Shown: positions 44,486 to 55,144 of the stretch, piece after piece
How the letters are laid out: each line of letters opens with the position of its first letter
Numbering within the stretch: position 1 is the first letter of the stretch
Source: Bilabrum cf. latius
Lineage: Eukaryota > Bigyra: Bicosoecida > Bigyra > Bicosoecida
Length of the DNA stretch: 64,000 nt
Direction: 5' to 3'
Assembly: GCA_965178125.1 (NCBI GenBank)
Contig: OZ237735.1
Coordinates: 62,001 to 126,000 of the forward strand
Program-made: the position numbers and the translations under genes
Notes under the pieces: model-generated
The model's database searches: none
Told to the model about the DNA's origin: nothing
What the model saw: only the letters and a program-made list of their open reading frames with translations

Positions 44486-45433
44486 ATGCCCGTCAGCGAC
44501 AAGAAGCGCGCCTATGGCGCAAAGCTCGTGTCCCTCATCACCAGCATGAACTCGTGCATCGTGGTGGAGGCAGACAACGTCGGTTCCAAGCAGATGCAGA
44601 ACATCCGCGCCGCCCTTCGCGGTGAGGCCGAGATCCTCATGGGGAAGAACACCACCATCCGCCGCGTGATGACTGACTTCCTGAAGGAGAACCCCGAGCA
44701 CCCCATCCGCGTGCTGCTGGAGCGCATCGAGGGCAACATCGGCTTCGTGTTCACCAACGGCGACATCAGCAAGGTGCGCGATGTGATCGAGGAGAACAAG
44801 GTGCCCGCCCCCGCCCGTGTGGGTGCCAAGGCCCCCATCGACGTGTTCGTGCCCCCCGGGCCCACCGGCTGCGACCCCGGCCAGACCGCCTGGTTCCAGG
44901 CCCTGCAGATCCCCACCAAGATCAACCGTGGCCAGATCGAGATCACGGCCCAGGTGAAGGTCATCACCGAGGGCACCAAGGTCGGCGACTCCGAGGCCGC
45001 CCTGCTGCAGAAGCTCAACATCAAGCCCTTCGCATACGGCCTCAAGAGCACCCTCGTCTACGACAACGGCGAGCTCTTCGACGCAAAGGTGCTCGACCTG
45101 AGCGAGCAGGACGTGATCAACAAGGTGCTGGGCGCCGCCCGCATGATCGCCGCCATCGGCATGATGGTCGGGTACCCCACCCAGGCCTCGGTCATGCACT
45201 CGATCAACAACGCCTACAAAGCCGTTCTGTCGATCGGGCTGCTCACCGACTTCAAGTTCAAGCAGGCAGCCTCCTTCCAGGACTTCTTCGACAACCCGCA
45301 GAACTTCGCGGGCCCCGCCGCCTCTGGTGGTGCCGCGGCCGCTGCCGCGGAGGAGGAGGAAGAGGAGGAGGAGGAGGACGAGTCCGTCTCTGGCGGAGGC
45401 GGCGGCCTCTTCGGCGACGAGTCATCGTCGTGA
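44486..45433 (+). CDS. RPLP0: 60S acidic ribosomal protein P0 (uL10)
   Basis: An intronless 315-aa frame starting MPVSDKKRAYGAKLVSLITS and ending in TGA. Family blocks: NVGSKQMQNIRAALRGEAEI, LMGKNTTIRRVM, GNIGFVFTNGDISKVRDVI, RVGAKAPIDVFVPPGPTG, GQTAWFQALQIPTKINRGQI, VGDSEAALLQKLNIKPFAYG and VGYPTQASVMHSINNAYKAV. P0 anchors P1/P2 dimers on 28S rRNA and forms the stalk that recruits elongation factors. The acidic hinge (poly-Glu) is present, but the end is SVSGGGGGLFGDESSS instead of the usual D-D-x-M-G-F-G-L-F-D. The sequence uses a narrow set of C-ending codons and no TAG, as expected for a very highly expressed gene. Confidence 0.97.
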   Translation: MPVSDKKRAYGAKLVSLITSMNSCIVVEADNVGSKQMQNIRAALRGEAEILMGKNTTIRRVMTDFLKENPEHPIRVLLERIEGNIGFVFTNGDISKVRDVIEENKVPAPARVGAKAPIDVFVPPGPTGCDPGQTAWFQALQIPTKINRGQIEITAQVKVITEGTKVGDSEAALLQKLNIKPFAYGLKSTLVYDNGELFDAKVLDLSEQDVINKVLGAARMIAAIGMMVGYPTQASVMHSINNAYKAVLSIGLLTDFKFKQAASFQDFFDNPQNFAGPAASGGAAAAAAEEEEEEEEEDESVSGGGGGLFGDESSS

Positions 45434-45828
45434 GCTAGCTAGCTGCATGACGCAAAGGGCTATTATGCGGAAGCAACTAATCGTGTGTGTCTATCGGGCC
45501 CGGGCCCGTGGTATCCCCGCGCCATGGACTCAACGAGGGCACGGCGGGCGCCTCCCCGTGGCTTGCCACAGGGACGGTGCGCCCCCGCGCCTCGTCGTGT
45601 TGGCAAGCGCGAGTGTGTGACTTGACCCGGCCTGGACGTACACGCAGCTTCTGATCGAATCTACGCCTTTGTTGTGCACAGAGCGGTGTGTTGCGCTGTC
45701 TCACACGAACTCATACACCCAAACAAGAAATCGACACGCACCAACACATCGGCGACCAAGTCACATATAGGCGTCCCTCCCCCGGCTCTGCCCAGCCCTT
45801 GCAGGTCCCACCACTCAGGATCGCCGCC
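45434..45828. other. intergenic region between RPLP0 and S1P lyase stops
   Basis: 395 bases between two convergent genes. No frame with recognisable protein is seen; presumably the two 3' UTRs. Confidence 0.5.
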
Positions 45829-47812
45829 TCAGGTCTCGGTCAGCAGGTCGAGGTATCCCTCTGTGATCTGCCCGATGACCGCCTCGGGGGCCGACTTGGA
45901 CATGCCGTAGAGAGCCATGCTGCTCCCGCGGTTCGTGACCGGGTCCGCGAGCACTTGCTGGACGGCCCACTGCAGGTCCGCGGCGAACTCGTCGGCGAGA
46001 GGGGCGTTCTTGGCCGTGACACACAGGTGCACGCAGGGGGGGTCCTGCAGCCCGTTGAGGTTCCACCCCCGGGTCTTCATCTTGTCCATCACGCTCAGGG
46101 GGTGCGCCCTCTTGCTGCCAGTCCGCGCCTCCCCGAAGCACACCACCGACAGGTCCGGTGACCCGTAGATCTCGATGCCCTCCGCGTCCTCCACGGCCCG
46201 CTTGGCCACCTCGACCGCCTCGAAGATGCGCCGGGCCGCCTCCACGTACCCGTCCTTGCCCATAGTCGTCATCACCGCCCAGGTGGCAGCCACGGTGGCT
46301 CCGATGCGGCTGCCCGCGATCGAGGGGCTGGCGTAGATGCCCCCCGGCCAGGTGAGGCAGGAGAAGTACTGGTAGGACCTGACCTTCCGGTTCGAGTACA
46401 TGATCAAGGAGGAGCCCTTGGGCGCGTACCCATACTTGTGCGTGTCGCAGGAGATGCTCGTCACACCAGGCACGCGGAAGTCGCAGGGGGGCAGCTTCTT
46501 GCCTGCCGCCTCGGCGCATGCGAGCACGAAGCTGCCGAGGCAGGAGTCCACGTGCACGGGCACCCCCTTGGCACGGGCCCTCGCAGCGATCTCCTCCACG
46601 GGGTCCAGGCAGCCGTGCGGGTACTGGCAGGCCGAGGCCACCACGGCCATGGTGTTCCCCGTCATGGCGGCCTCCATGCGGTCGGGGTCGGCCCTGAAGG
46701 TGACCGGGTCCACGGGCACGCTGACCAGCTTGAAGCCGAAGTAGTTGGCCGCCTTGTTGAAGGCAGCGTGCGCCGTGATGGGTGCCACAAGCTCGGGGCT
46801 GGTGATGCCCTTGAGGTCCTTGGCCATGTCCCTGTACGCCTTGCAGGCCATGAGGATGCTCTCCGTGCCCCCGCTGGTCATGCACCCGCACGCCTCCCCG
46901 CGGCCACTCTCCGCCTCCCTCCCGTTGAACATGTCCAGCACCATGGACACCACCTCGGCCTCCATCTTGCGCACGCTGGGGAACACGTCCGGGTGCAGCG
47001 GGTTGGAGAGAGCGAACTTCTGCATGGCCGACTGCGGGGTGGGGTGGGTGAAAAAAGATGCCCAAGAATGACAACAATGGACAGGAAACCATGATGCGGT
47101 AATGATTGTGCGCCAGCAAGGCAGCCAAAATGGATTCGAGGCCAGGACCGCTTGCGGCCATGGCCTGGACCCGCCCTTGCAAGAACGCTCTGTCGTAACG
47201 CCGCAGATTGACGAGCCGGGACAGGTAGCTCCGGGCCTCTGCAAGCATCCATTCACAGTAAGCAGTGAAACGGCTCATGCTTGGTCCGAGAACGAAGCAA
47301 AGGGGAGTGCAACTGCCACGGGTCTGCACGGACACACGTCAGATCTGGGGGGAAACGTTTCGCCGGATCCTTGTGCACACAGACCTCACCTGTACCACCT
47401 GACTGATCTTGTCGGCGTCATCATGTCCGTAATAAACGCAACCCGATACCTTTCCGCTGTTCCAGACATTCGTATCGACATCAGAATGGGCTTCCAGGAG
47501 CTCAATCACCTTGCGAGACGACATGCCTTTCTTCGGGAGCTTCGTCACCTCTTGCAAGCCCAGAATAGGCTCTGTCATCTCTTCTTTCATACCATGCAGT
47601 GCCTTATCCTTCTCTTCGTTGACCTTGGCTTGAACCAGTGGGATATTGGACACCGTTGCAAAGATGGAGTCCTTGAGGGCCTTCACCAGGCCTCCACGTT
47701 GGCTCGCCCACATGTGGACCACAAGGCACGAGAGAGCCACAGTGGTCACCAAAAGAACCTTAGCATTGTCTTTTACAATAGCATCGAGGGTGTTGTTGAT
47801 CCACTCGATCAT
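45829..47812 (-). CDS. SGPL1: sphingosine-1-phosphate lyase
   Basis: Exons are 47812-47390 and 47031-45829 with a 358-nt intron (GTGAGG donor, CCCCGCAG acceptor, phase 0), 541 aa and TGA. There are no TAG codons. Exon 1 has an N-terminal membrane helix (VLLVTTVALSCLVVHMWAS) and LPKKGMSSRKVIELLEAH, then WNSGKVSGCVYYG. Exon 2 begins KFALSNPLHPDVFPSVRKME and carries MTSGGTESILMACKAYRDMA, VHVDSCLGSFV and SCDTHKYGYAPKGSS, where the Lys of HKYG is the PLP Schiff-base residue. CLTWPGGIYASPSIAGSR follows. The enzyme cleaves sphingosine 1-phosphate to a fatty aldehyde and phosphoethanolamine at the ER membrane, the exit step of sphingolipid breakdown. The intron is the longest in the window and is open in two frames on the gene's strand (see findings). 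Confidence 0.96.
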
Positions 47813-47974
47813 CCTGGCGGCTGCAACTTGCTGAGGACTGCCCCCGAATCTTCGCGATCTTGGCGAAGCGAACGTTCGTTTTCGCAATAGTACCGTGCAC
47901 AAACAAGAAAAACCAGACTGTCGGATCGCGTCCAATCGGTCACCGTAACTCTTGACGAGGCTACAAACTCAGCG

Positions 47975-48840
47975 ATGGCTTCCAGAGTGATTGGACGTTT
48001 GGGAAAGGTAAGTCTTCTCCAACGTGATTTGTCCACGTCCTGGATCCGCCGTGCCAATTCATCTCGGATCGTTGCAAGAACAGATGTGCTGGCCAAGTTT
48101 CGCAGGAGCTCCTTGATCCCCGATACCCTGGAGGGTTGGAATCAAAGAAGAAGGAACTTGGAAAGGATTGCTTCTTCTCCTTGGAGCCCGGTTTGGAGGG
48201 TGCCAGGCTGACGTCGTTCTTTGTTGAGGTGCAAGGTCCCGTGAGTTTTCGCCCTTTGCTCCAACATGAATTCGGTTTAGCAATGGTCGATTTTCCCTTT
48301 TTGTGGCAATGTGCCGCTGTTGGGAGTGAATGGTACAGCCCTGGTTGAGTGTCTCAGGACGCTGCACGTTCAGTTGCACCCTTCCAACCCTTCGCTTCTT
48401 GCGTTTCGCAGGACGAGTGGTGCCCTGACGGGAAAGAAAAGAAGCCTTCCCCTTACAAGGATGGATTCTTCAAGCTGTCATTCACGATCCCCGCAGATTA
48501 CCCGACGTCTTGCCCGACTGTGAAGGTGGACACGAAGCTTTACCACACCCACGTGGACGAGGAGAAGAACGAGCTGTGCGCAGACACTATGCCGGAGATC
48601 TGGAAGGAGAAGGACTCCAAGGACAGGAGGATCTTTCACCTTCTCGAGGGCTTCCGCCGCCTGCTGGCCTCCCCCGAGGGCGGCACCTCGGCCGTGAATT
48701 CGGCGGCCAGCAGCCTGCTGCAGACGAGCGCTGATGAGTACTACAAGAAGGCCAGGGAGTGGACAGAGAAGTATGCCATGGAGGCGGATGAAGACGATGA
48801 TGGTGATGATGACGACGACGATGAGGACGACGATGAGTGA
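47975..48840 (+). CDS. ubiquitin-conjugating enzyme (E2) fold protein
   Basis: Three exons, 47975-48007, 48106-48240 and 48412-48840 (introns 98 and 171 nt), give 198 aa and TGA. There are no TAG codons. The order is MASRVIGRLGK, ELLDPRYPGGLESKKKELGK, LTSFFVEVQGP, then DEWCPDGKEKKPSPYKDGFF, KLSFTIPADYPTSCPTVKVD and TKLYHTHVDEEKNELCADTM. This follows the UBC core: beta strands, the YP-x-x-x-P turn and the H-x-N-V segment, here HTHV. Cys of ELCAD is at the usual active-site position. The end is SSLLQTSADEYYKKAREWTE, then an Asp-rich tail. The HPN triad is replaced by HTH, so catalytic competence is less certain. It starts 162 bp from the divergent S1P lyase start. Confidence 0.82.
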
Positions 48841-49203
48841 AGCGGCCGTCTGCGCCCACTGTCACACAGCACTCTCTCCTCGACGAGTAGCAAGCCAGAT
48901 CCATTCTGGCATGCCGTGCCTGTAGTGCATCCTTATAGGGCCCCTTATTATCAGTCGCTGCTAGATGCGTTGTGCGTTCACTCAAAAATATCTGGCGCTC
49001 GCGCTGACGCCATACTGCGTGAGCTGGCGGCCAATATCCGTGTTTCAACCGCACTTATGCGGGCGCGTGTGCTCCTTGCCGCAATCCATCGATGTACATG
49101 CTGTGACGCGCATGAAATTTGATCAAAAAATCAATCGAAATAGCATATCATACTGATTGGACCCGGAGTAGTGCAAGATCCATACCGAATTGTGCAGTTT
49201 TCG
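48841..49203. other. intergenic stretch, nothing recognised
   Basis: 363 bases between the E2 and SDR genes, both on the plus strand. No frame or structured element stands out. The segment 49110-49160 just before the SDR is markedly AT-rich and may be its promoter. Confidence 0.4.
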
Positions 49204-49971
49204 ATGGCGTCGGCATCTGGAAGTAGCGCACGGAAAGCATTCAATGTTCTTATCACGGGAGCAAGCTCTGGAGTCGGGTCCGCTGTTGCGCGCTCGCTTG
49301 CCAAGGAGTTGTAGTCTCGTGGTGCACATCTGCTGCTAACGGGGCGGCGAAAGAAGGCTCTAGAGGAGGTAGCTGAGAGCGTAAAGGAGATATCCGGGGG
49401 CAATGTTGCAACTACTGTTGTTTCTGCCGACGTCAGTGTCGCAGAAGAGGTAGAAAGCGTCTGCGCTGCTCTCGAATCGTGTGACGTGGCCGTGCTGAAC
49501 GCTGGCTTGAATAGGACAGGACAGGTCGAGGATACGACCGTGGATGACTTTGACAGCGTCATTAACACGAACGTCAAGGGCGTGTATCTTTTCTTGAGAG
49601 AGCTTCTCGGTCCGATGAAGAAACAAGGCAGCGGGCAGGTGGTCGTCACCTCGAGCGTCCTTGGCGTTCGAGGGGCAGCAAAAGCCTCGCTTTACTGTGC
49701 GAGCAAGCATGCATTGGAGGGAATGGTGGATGCGGTGCGTCTGGAGCTCAAAGGCACCGGGGTGAAGATCGGCTCGGTGCGACCAGGCGCCATTGCGACC
49801 CCTTGGTGGACGGACCCCACCCGCGGCGGCAGGCCCAAGGAGGCCCCCACCCCGGACACGGAGAGGATGCTCACTCCAGAGGCAGTGGCGGATGCGATCG
49901 TCATGATGGCGCTGCAGGCCCCTTCATCAGACCTGCGCACTCTCGAGCTTGAACCTACCGGCCGAAGCTGA
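49204..49971 (+). CDS. short-chain dehydrogenase/reductase
   Basis: An intronless 255-aa frame ends in TGA; codon 37 (49312) is TAG read as Gln in KEL-Q-SRGAHLLLTGRR. Classical SDR motifs: VLITGASSGVGSAVA (NAD(P)-binding TGxxxGxG), LTGRRKKALEEV, SADVS, VAVLNAGLN (NAG), INTNVKGVYLF, VVVTSSVLGVRG, the catalytic SLYCASKHALEGM (Y-x3-K) and IGSVRPGAIATPW. The arginines of TGRR after the second strand suggest NADPH preference. The C-terminus (PEAVADAIVMMALQAPS) fits small SDRs of the YdfG/serine-dehydrogenase-like type. The substrate is unknown. There is no targeting signal; probably cytosolic. Confidence 0.9.
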
Positions 49972-50083
49972 CATCGGCTTTTGGCAATAGTATTTAGTAC
50001 GAGCCAATGATCTGCAATAATGAACAGCTACACGCAACCCCTCTTATAGCCAGTCAGGTCAGTCCGATCCACCTTGCGGGCAT

Positions 50084-52562
50084 TCACGGCCCACTGGCAC
50101 GCCCCCTCTTGCTGCCGATCGCACCACCGGTAGCATACTTCGCCCCCTTCCCAGCGCCGTCGCCCCCTTCCCCGGACTCGTCTTCATCACGCCTATGCAT
50201 GGCATGCGTATATTCCCTTCCGTAGTCAGCCCGTCTCACCGTGTCCCTCCTCCTTCGCTTGCGTCTTACGAACGCGTCTTCGTCGTAGGATAGCTCGACG
50301 TCTTGCTCGTCCATGCCCTCAGCAAACCACACAGAATTAACCCAGCTCTACTCCTGGTCATCTTGTGCTTGGCTGGTACTTGTTGCGTTGGTGCTTCTCG
50401 AAGTGGTCAAGGCGGTCAGCTGCATGTGCACCCCTGCAGGCGCTGCTCCGGCGATGCTTTGGCCGCTGCTGCTAGCCGGCTGCATGCGCACCCCTGCAGG
50501 CGCTGCTCCGGCGATGCTTTGGCCGCTGCTGCTAGCCGGCTGCACGTGCACCCCTGCAGGCGCTGCTCCGGCGATGCTTTGGCCGCTGCTGCTAGCCGGC
50601 TGCACGTGCACCCCTGCAGGCGCTGCTCCGGCGATGCTTTGGCCGCTGCTGCTAGCCGGCTGCATGTGCACCCCTGCAGGCGCTGCTCCGGCGATGCTTT
50701 GGCCGCTGCTGCTAGCCGGCTGCATGTGCACCCTTGCAGGCGCTGCTCCGGCGATGCTTTGGCCGCTGCTGCTAGCCGGCTGCATGCGCACCCTTGCAGG
50801 CGCTGCTCCGGCGATGCTTTGGCCGCTGCTGCTAGCCGGCTGCATGCGCACCCTTGCAGGCGCTGCTCCGACTATGCTTTGGCCGCTTCTTCCGCTTCTT
50901 CTGCAGCTGCTTCTTCTGCAGCTGCTTCTTCTTCTGCTTCTTCTTCTGCTTCTTCTTCTGCTTCTTCTGCTGCTGACAGCCACCTGCATGTGTCTGTGTC
51001 GCATGTCCGGACCTTCCACCTCGTCTTCGTCCTCATCCTCGTCCTCGTCTTCCCCACCCTCGCTTAAGGTCCAGTCATCGTCCTCAGCCTCCTGCACCTC
51101 GTCGTCCACGTCATCTACCGTCTCATCAATGCCATAGCACTCGTCGCACAGATCTTCGTCACTCGCCTGACCGGCGCCTTTCCCATCTCGGCAGGGAGCC
51201 GTGCCCGCGCGGTCCCGTAAGCCCGACGAGCCGCTCATCAGAACGGCGTAGCACTAGCCACAACGCTGCACAACCTCACTCAGCGGCTCCAGTACGCTGG
51301 ATCTTGGTGCTGAGATGTTTATGAGGAGCACGTCCCGGCTGATATTCTTCTCCTGCCTGAGGTACGCCCGCAAGCCATCCGCATCATGCCTGGTCGCAAA
51401 CCAGTGGATCCTCTTGGCGTGAGTCTCCATTCTGTCACGGACGATCCCCACCCTCGCCATTGAAGGCGACACGGTGCCCCTCCAACGCTCCAGGTCGCGC
51501 TTGACGCCAATGTCAAGGCGGGTCATGATCACCTCCACGAATGCCCGTGAATTTCCCCGAGCAAGGCGCAGCGCATCATGGATCATCTTGCGGCGGTTCG
51601 CCTCGCCGGCGGCGTGCGGCGCAGGTTCGCGAACATTCCAAGATTCCTGCATCTTCGAATAGTCGAGCAATGAAATACGATCATTGGTCTCGGCATCTAT
51701 CACGATGTGGATGTCAATTCTCGCTCCATGCGACGCCAAGATAGCGCATGTGCCTGGATATCCGTGCCGGACGGCAAGCGTCATGGGGCTGTTGCACTCC
51801 AAGTCGACATCGCCCTGCAGCGGTGATAGTTTAAGCATGGACCCAACATTGGCACTCGTAGCAGAAAGCATCTTGTGTTGTTCAACAATAGTTGCCTAGT
51901 CTGGGATGCACCAGGCAACTTGAATGGTGATCAGCACTCCGTGAGGTTCTATTCGTACGCACGTGTGCGCAGTCAGCAAGCAAGCGGATGCGTGCATTTA
52001 AATTTTAGTGCCAACTCACAGTTATTCCAATATTCATAATGGCGTTGACGTCTGCCGGGCCGGCAGCTGCTGCGATTCGCCCGCACTCCGGAAACATGCC
52101 TTGGCTTGCTGCACGTCGTAGCTGAACGCCGGCGGCTTCGTTCTGCAGCATGTTTAAAGCAAGGGACTGCTGCAAATTAACCAGCATTTGAAACCATTTG
52201 TCCAATATTTTCGAATAAAGTACGCTGTTGGCAATGATGCGCCAGACCCGCTCGAGAATCGGGCCAATCCTAAGGCGGCTTTCACTCACCGCACCGCCGG
52301 CGCCAGCGCGTGCCGGCAAGGCTTGAGATTGAACCCCGATGGCTCCTGCAGCATCCGTTCTGGCGGCATCTTGTCTGCATTGGCGGGAGAAGCAGTGTGC
52401 ATTTGGGTGTCGATTGACTAGGCACTCTGCTCTACGCCGCACCGACGGGGCATGCATCGGCACTGATGATGGTATCGGACAGGCATTTTTGGGCCCCCGG
52501 TGGGTGGGAGACCACTGGCAACCTTCAAGTGCTGTAGATCTCAGGCCAGTGCAGCCCATCAT
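50084..52562 (-). CDS. ankyrin-like protein with 20-residue tandem repeats
   Basis: Exons are 52562-52020 and 51895-50084, with a 124-nt intron (ACT/GTGAGT donor, GACTAG acceptor, phase 0), 784 aa and TGA. TAG is Gln at 51254 and 50348. About residues 110-250 contain two or three weak ankyrin-like units (GMFPECGRIAAAAGPADVNA, then SPMTLAVRHGYPGTCAILAS). A helical middle follows (WFATRHDADGLRAYLRQEKN). Next is an acidic stretch (EGGEDEDEDEDEDEVEGPD), an Arg/Ser-rich run, eight copies of a 20-residue repeat like ASSSGQSIAGAAPAGVHMQP, and a basic end with RRKRRRRDTVRRADYGREYT. The N-terminal 90 residues are low confidence, because the first ATG was chosen without other support. Function unknown. 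Confidence 0.6.
50421..50884. repeat. 60-bp minisatellite, eight tandem copies, coding
   Basis: Eight head-to-tail copies of a 60-bp unit differ at only a few positions (CATGTG/CACGTG/CATGCG; CACCCC/CACCCT). The unit is a multiple of three and is translated on the minus strand as a 20-residue repeat. Right of it, 50884-50975 degenerates into a CTTCTT/CTGCTT tract. Both other-strand frames are also open, which explains plus-strand frames here. Confidence 0.95.
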
Positions 52563-53393
52563 TCATGTGTAAGCTGGCATTCATTCTTATTGTAGTAGTC
52601 CAGCAACTCACGAGGCCATTCTGTTGCTGCGTTAGTTGTGGTGTGGGCGGCTAGCTGTATCGGCCAAGGGGCCGTGCTGTTCAACTTGAAACTGCACACA
52701 ACATTGGCAGTATGGCCCGCATTTTAGGTTATTGGCAATTACTCACGAGTTAGTCCGGTTTTCAAGACCATTTTAGAAAAAAATATAATAACAAACACAT
52801 TAAAGGCATAAGAAACAAGCGGGATCGCCAAACAGCACCGTAGGTAAGCAGTAGCTACGCATCGCTTATTTGGTCGCAAATAGTACCAATCGCATTTAAT
52901 ATTTTTACGGATTGTTCGCGAGTGAAACCGGTTCTTCAGGTTGGACCAATATCTTAATTTTCACGCGTGACTGCAGCAGCGTCCCCAACACTATCCAAAC
53001 GGCCCTCCAAACGACCCCGTGTCCATGCTGCGACCACAGCTAGACCAACCTGGTCGCTTAAAAGAACATTCAAATCCACGCTTGACCCATGCTAATTATC
53101 AAATGCAATGACGACTTGTGCAGTTTATCTTAATTTTGTCGGGTGTCCCTTTCGACAGAAATTTGGGCTGGCTCTGTCACACTTCCCCTCCTTCTAGACC
53201 AGCTGGAATCAAGCAGTCTATGGGCCTTTAACACGCCGTAGGCTGTCCAGTTGATCCTCCAACATCTTCACGACGGCGCTGGTGGCTCAATCCTTGGTCC
53301 TACCCTCCAGCTCATCCAGACTGGTCGCGGCTGACCATCTTCTTCTCAGCTTCGGCAGCCAAAATTGTCTGGAATCGAAAGCGAGCAACACTG
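52563..53393. other. AT-rich intergenic region, about 830 bp
   Basis: The longest gene-free interval in the window, and clearly richer in A and T than its neighbours (for example 52740-52930). No protein-like frame, tRNA cloverleaf or tandem repeat was seen. It separates the ankyrin-like gene's start from the EB1 gene's stop. Confidence 0.5.
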
Positions 53394-54963
53394 TCACTCC
53401 GCACCCTCGCCTTGATCCACCTCCTCGTCCTCGCTATCAGACAGCTCAGTAGCACCGCCTTCCCCGTCACCACTTCTATTTTGCCTATCCGTACCCGAAT
53501 CCCCATCGACAGCTTGGTCTGGACCACCGACAGCTGGCGCTGCAGCTGATCCCTTGCCGCTCGTCAAATCACCCGCCGGAGCATCCGGGACGGGGCTGCC
53601 CTGCTCCGCCTCTCCAGCAGGGGGCGGTACCACCTGAGTGCTCGCGTGCCGGGCCACCGCCCCGCTGCCGCCGCTAGTAGTCCCGCCCGCCAGAGGAGCA
53701 ACGGAAGCAGGGCCAGCAGCGTCCGAGTCTTCCGTTACTGTGCCTGTTGGCGCGGCGCGCTCTGCAGCGCCCGTGTCACCGCTCGTTTCACCGGCCGTCT
53801 CCTGTCCCGTGGCGGCCCCGGCCGCCTGCAGTGCCGCCTCCACCGCCGAGTCCTCTGGCATGCCGTCCGGGGATACGAAGTCCTCCTCCGTGGCGTACAT
53901 GATCTTGAGCACGCGCCTGGCCATGTCTGTGTCGGGCCCCGCATACCCCTGCAGCAAAAGCTCGATGTCCCTGAGCTTGCTGTAGTAGAAGTCCCTCTCC
54001 TTCACCGCCCCCTCGCACTCGGACTGCGCCTCTTTCACCTCGCCCTCGAGGACAGAGACGCGCTGGCGGAGGGCAGCGCCGCCCCCCTCCGGGCCCCGTG
54101 CTGTTCCCCGTGCCCCCGGCCCAACCCTTGCACCGGCTCCCCTCCCAGTGCCAGTGCCGCGCGTGCCTCGGGACCCCACGGTAACCCCCCCTCGGCCTGC
54201 TCCGGGAGCAGCTGCCCCCCCCGAAGTAGCTGGGGCACCCGCCCGACCCCGCGCGCCCGACCCCTGAGTGCCGGGAGCCCTGCGCGGAGCTCGGCCCCCT
54301 GTGCCTTCTCTGGCGGTTCCCCGACCCCTTCTGCTGCGGCCCGCGCCCGCCCCACGGCCCCGAGCACCTGCTCCGCTGCCCTTGCTCGCAGTACCAGTGC
54401 CAGCGCCTCCGGGGCGAAACTCAGGCATGCTAGCCGCTCCTTTCCCTGCCTACCGACGCTTCCAAGCGTTGTAGCTTGACATGTCGCCAACGTTTGCCTC
54501 AAAAAACTGCTTGGCAAACTGCATCGCTTCGAGCGAATCCTGGAATCTTGCTCGTGTCAGCTTGGTTGGATCCAAGACCTTGTCGATTCCATGCTTTGCA
54601 AAGACGTTCTAGATTATCTTGTAGTTGTTTAGCATTTCGTGCGGGGCCTTGCAGTCCCACCTCACCTTGTGCATCGGCACATCGCCATAGATGGCGTCGA
54701 GGATCTGGCAGAGCACCGCCCCTGAGGCCGTTTGCTCGACTTTGGTAAGGCTCAAATCAAACGAAGAGTTCAACCACTCTAATATAGCGACGCGACCCAC
54801 GAAAAAAGAGGAATTCATCATGCCTGCGAAGTAGGACATGGCCAGCATCGCTCAAATTCTACAAGTGCACACCTTCACGGGCCTCCCCCGCAGCTATTTA
54901 CGCCAGGGAACGTATACAATCATTGCAAGACATCAATCACTCACCTACCGAAACACCTGCCAT
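53394..54963 (-). CDS. EB1: EB1-family microtubule plus-end-tracking protein
   Basis: Exon 1 is 54963-54945 (19 nt) and exon 2 54823-53394, with a 121-nt intron (GTGAGT donor, TTCGCAG acceptor), 482 aa and TGA. TAG is Gln at 54609 (residue 78) and 54450. The CH domain spans about residues 10-130: FFVGRVAILEWLNSSFDLSL, TASGAVLCQILDAIYGD, NNYKII-Q-NVFAKHGIDKVL, RARFQDSLEAMQFAKQFFEA. The Gln at residue 78 matches F-K-L-L-Q of EB1. A Gly/Arg/Ala linker leads to the EBH dimer domain at about 260-330: VKERDFYYSKLRDIELLLQG and KIMYATEEDFVSPDG. The acidic tail ends DQGEGAE and lacks the C-terminal EEY/F of animal EB1, so CAP-Gly recruitment by that motif is not expected. The protein tracks growing microtubule ends. 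Confidence 0.95.
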
Positions 54964-55144
54964 GGTAGGTGCGAAAAATATCCAACAAATAGAGCGTCAC
55001 CGTGCTTGTTTCTGCGGACCTGAAACGGCTGCGGATGCAATCGTCACATGTGCTCCTGCCGCCGTGGCGGGCGGGCCGGTGTGCGAACCAAACAACACAA
55101 AATCCCATTTCGACTGCAAAACGCATACCATAGACCTTCAAATC

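Noticed and set aside
44474-45199. 241-residue minus-strand frame opposite RPLP0
   Set aside because: A product of the strong codon bias of RPLP0; no family features.
46438-47094. Plus-strand frame of 218 residues opposite S1P lyase
   Set aside because: Val/Gly/His-rich shadow of a well supported minus-strand gene.
50421-50884. CRISPR array
   Set aside because: The 60-bp units are contiguous with no variable spacers, in a eukaryotic gene.
50303-51137. Plus-strand Leu/Cys-rich and His/Arg-rich repeat proteins
   Set aside because: Mirror images of the minus-strand 20-residue repeats; a 60-bp unit without stops is open in several frames.
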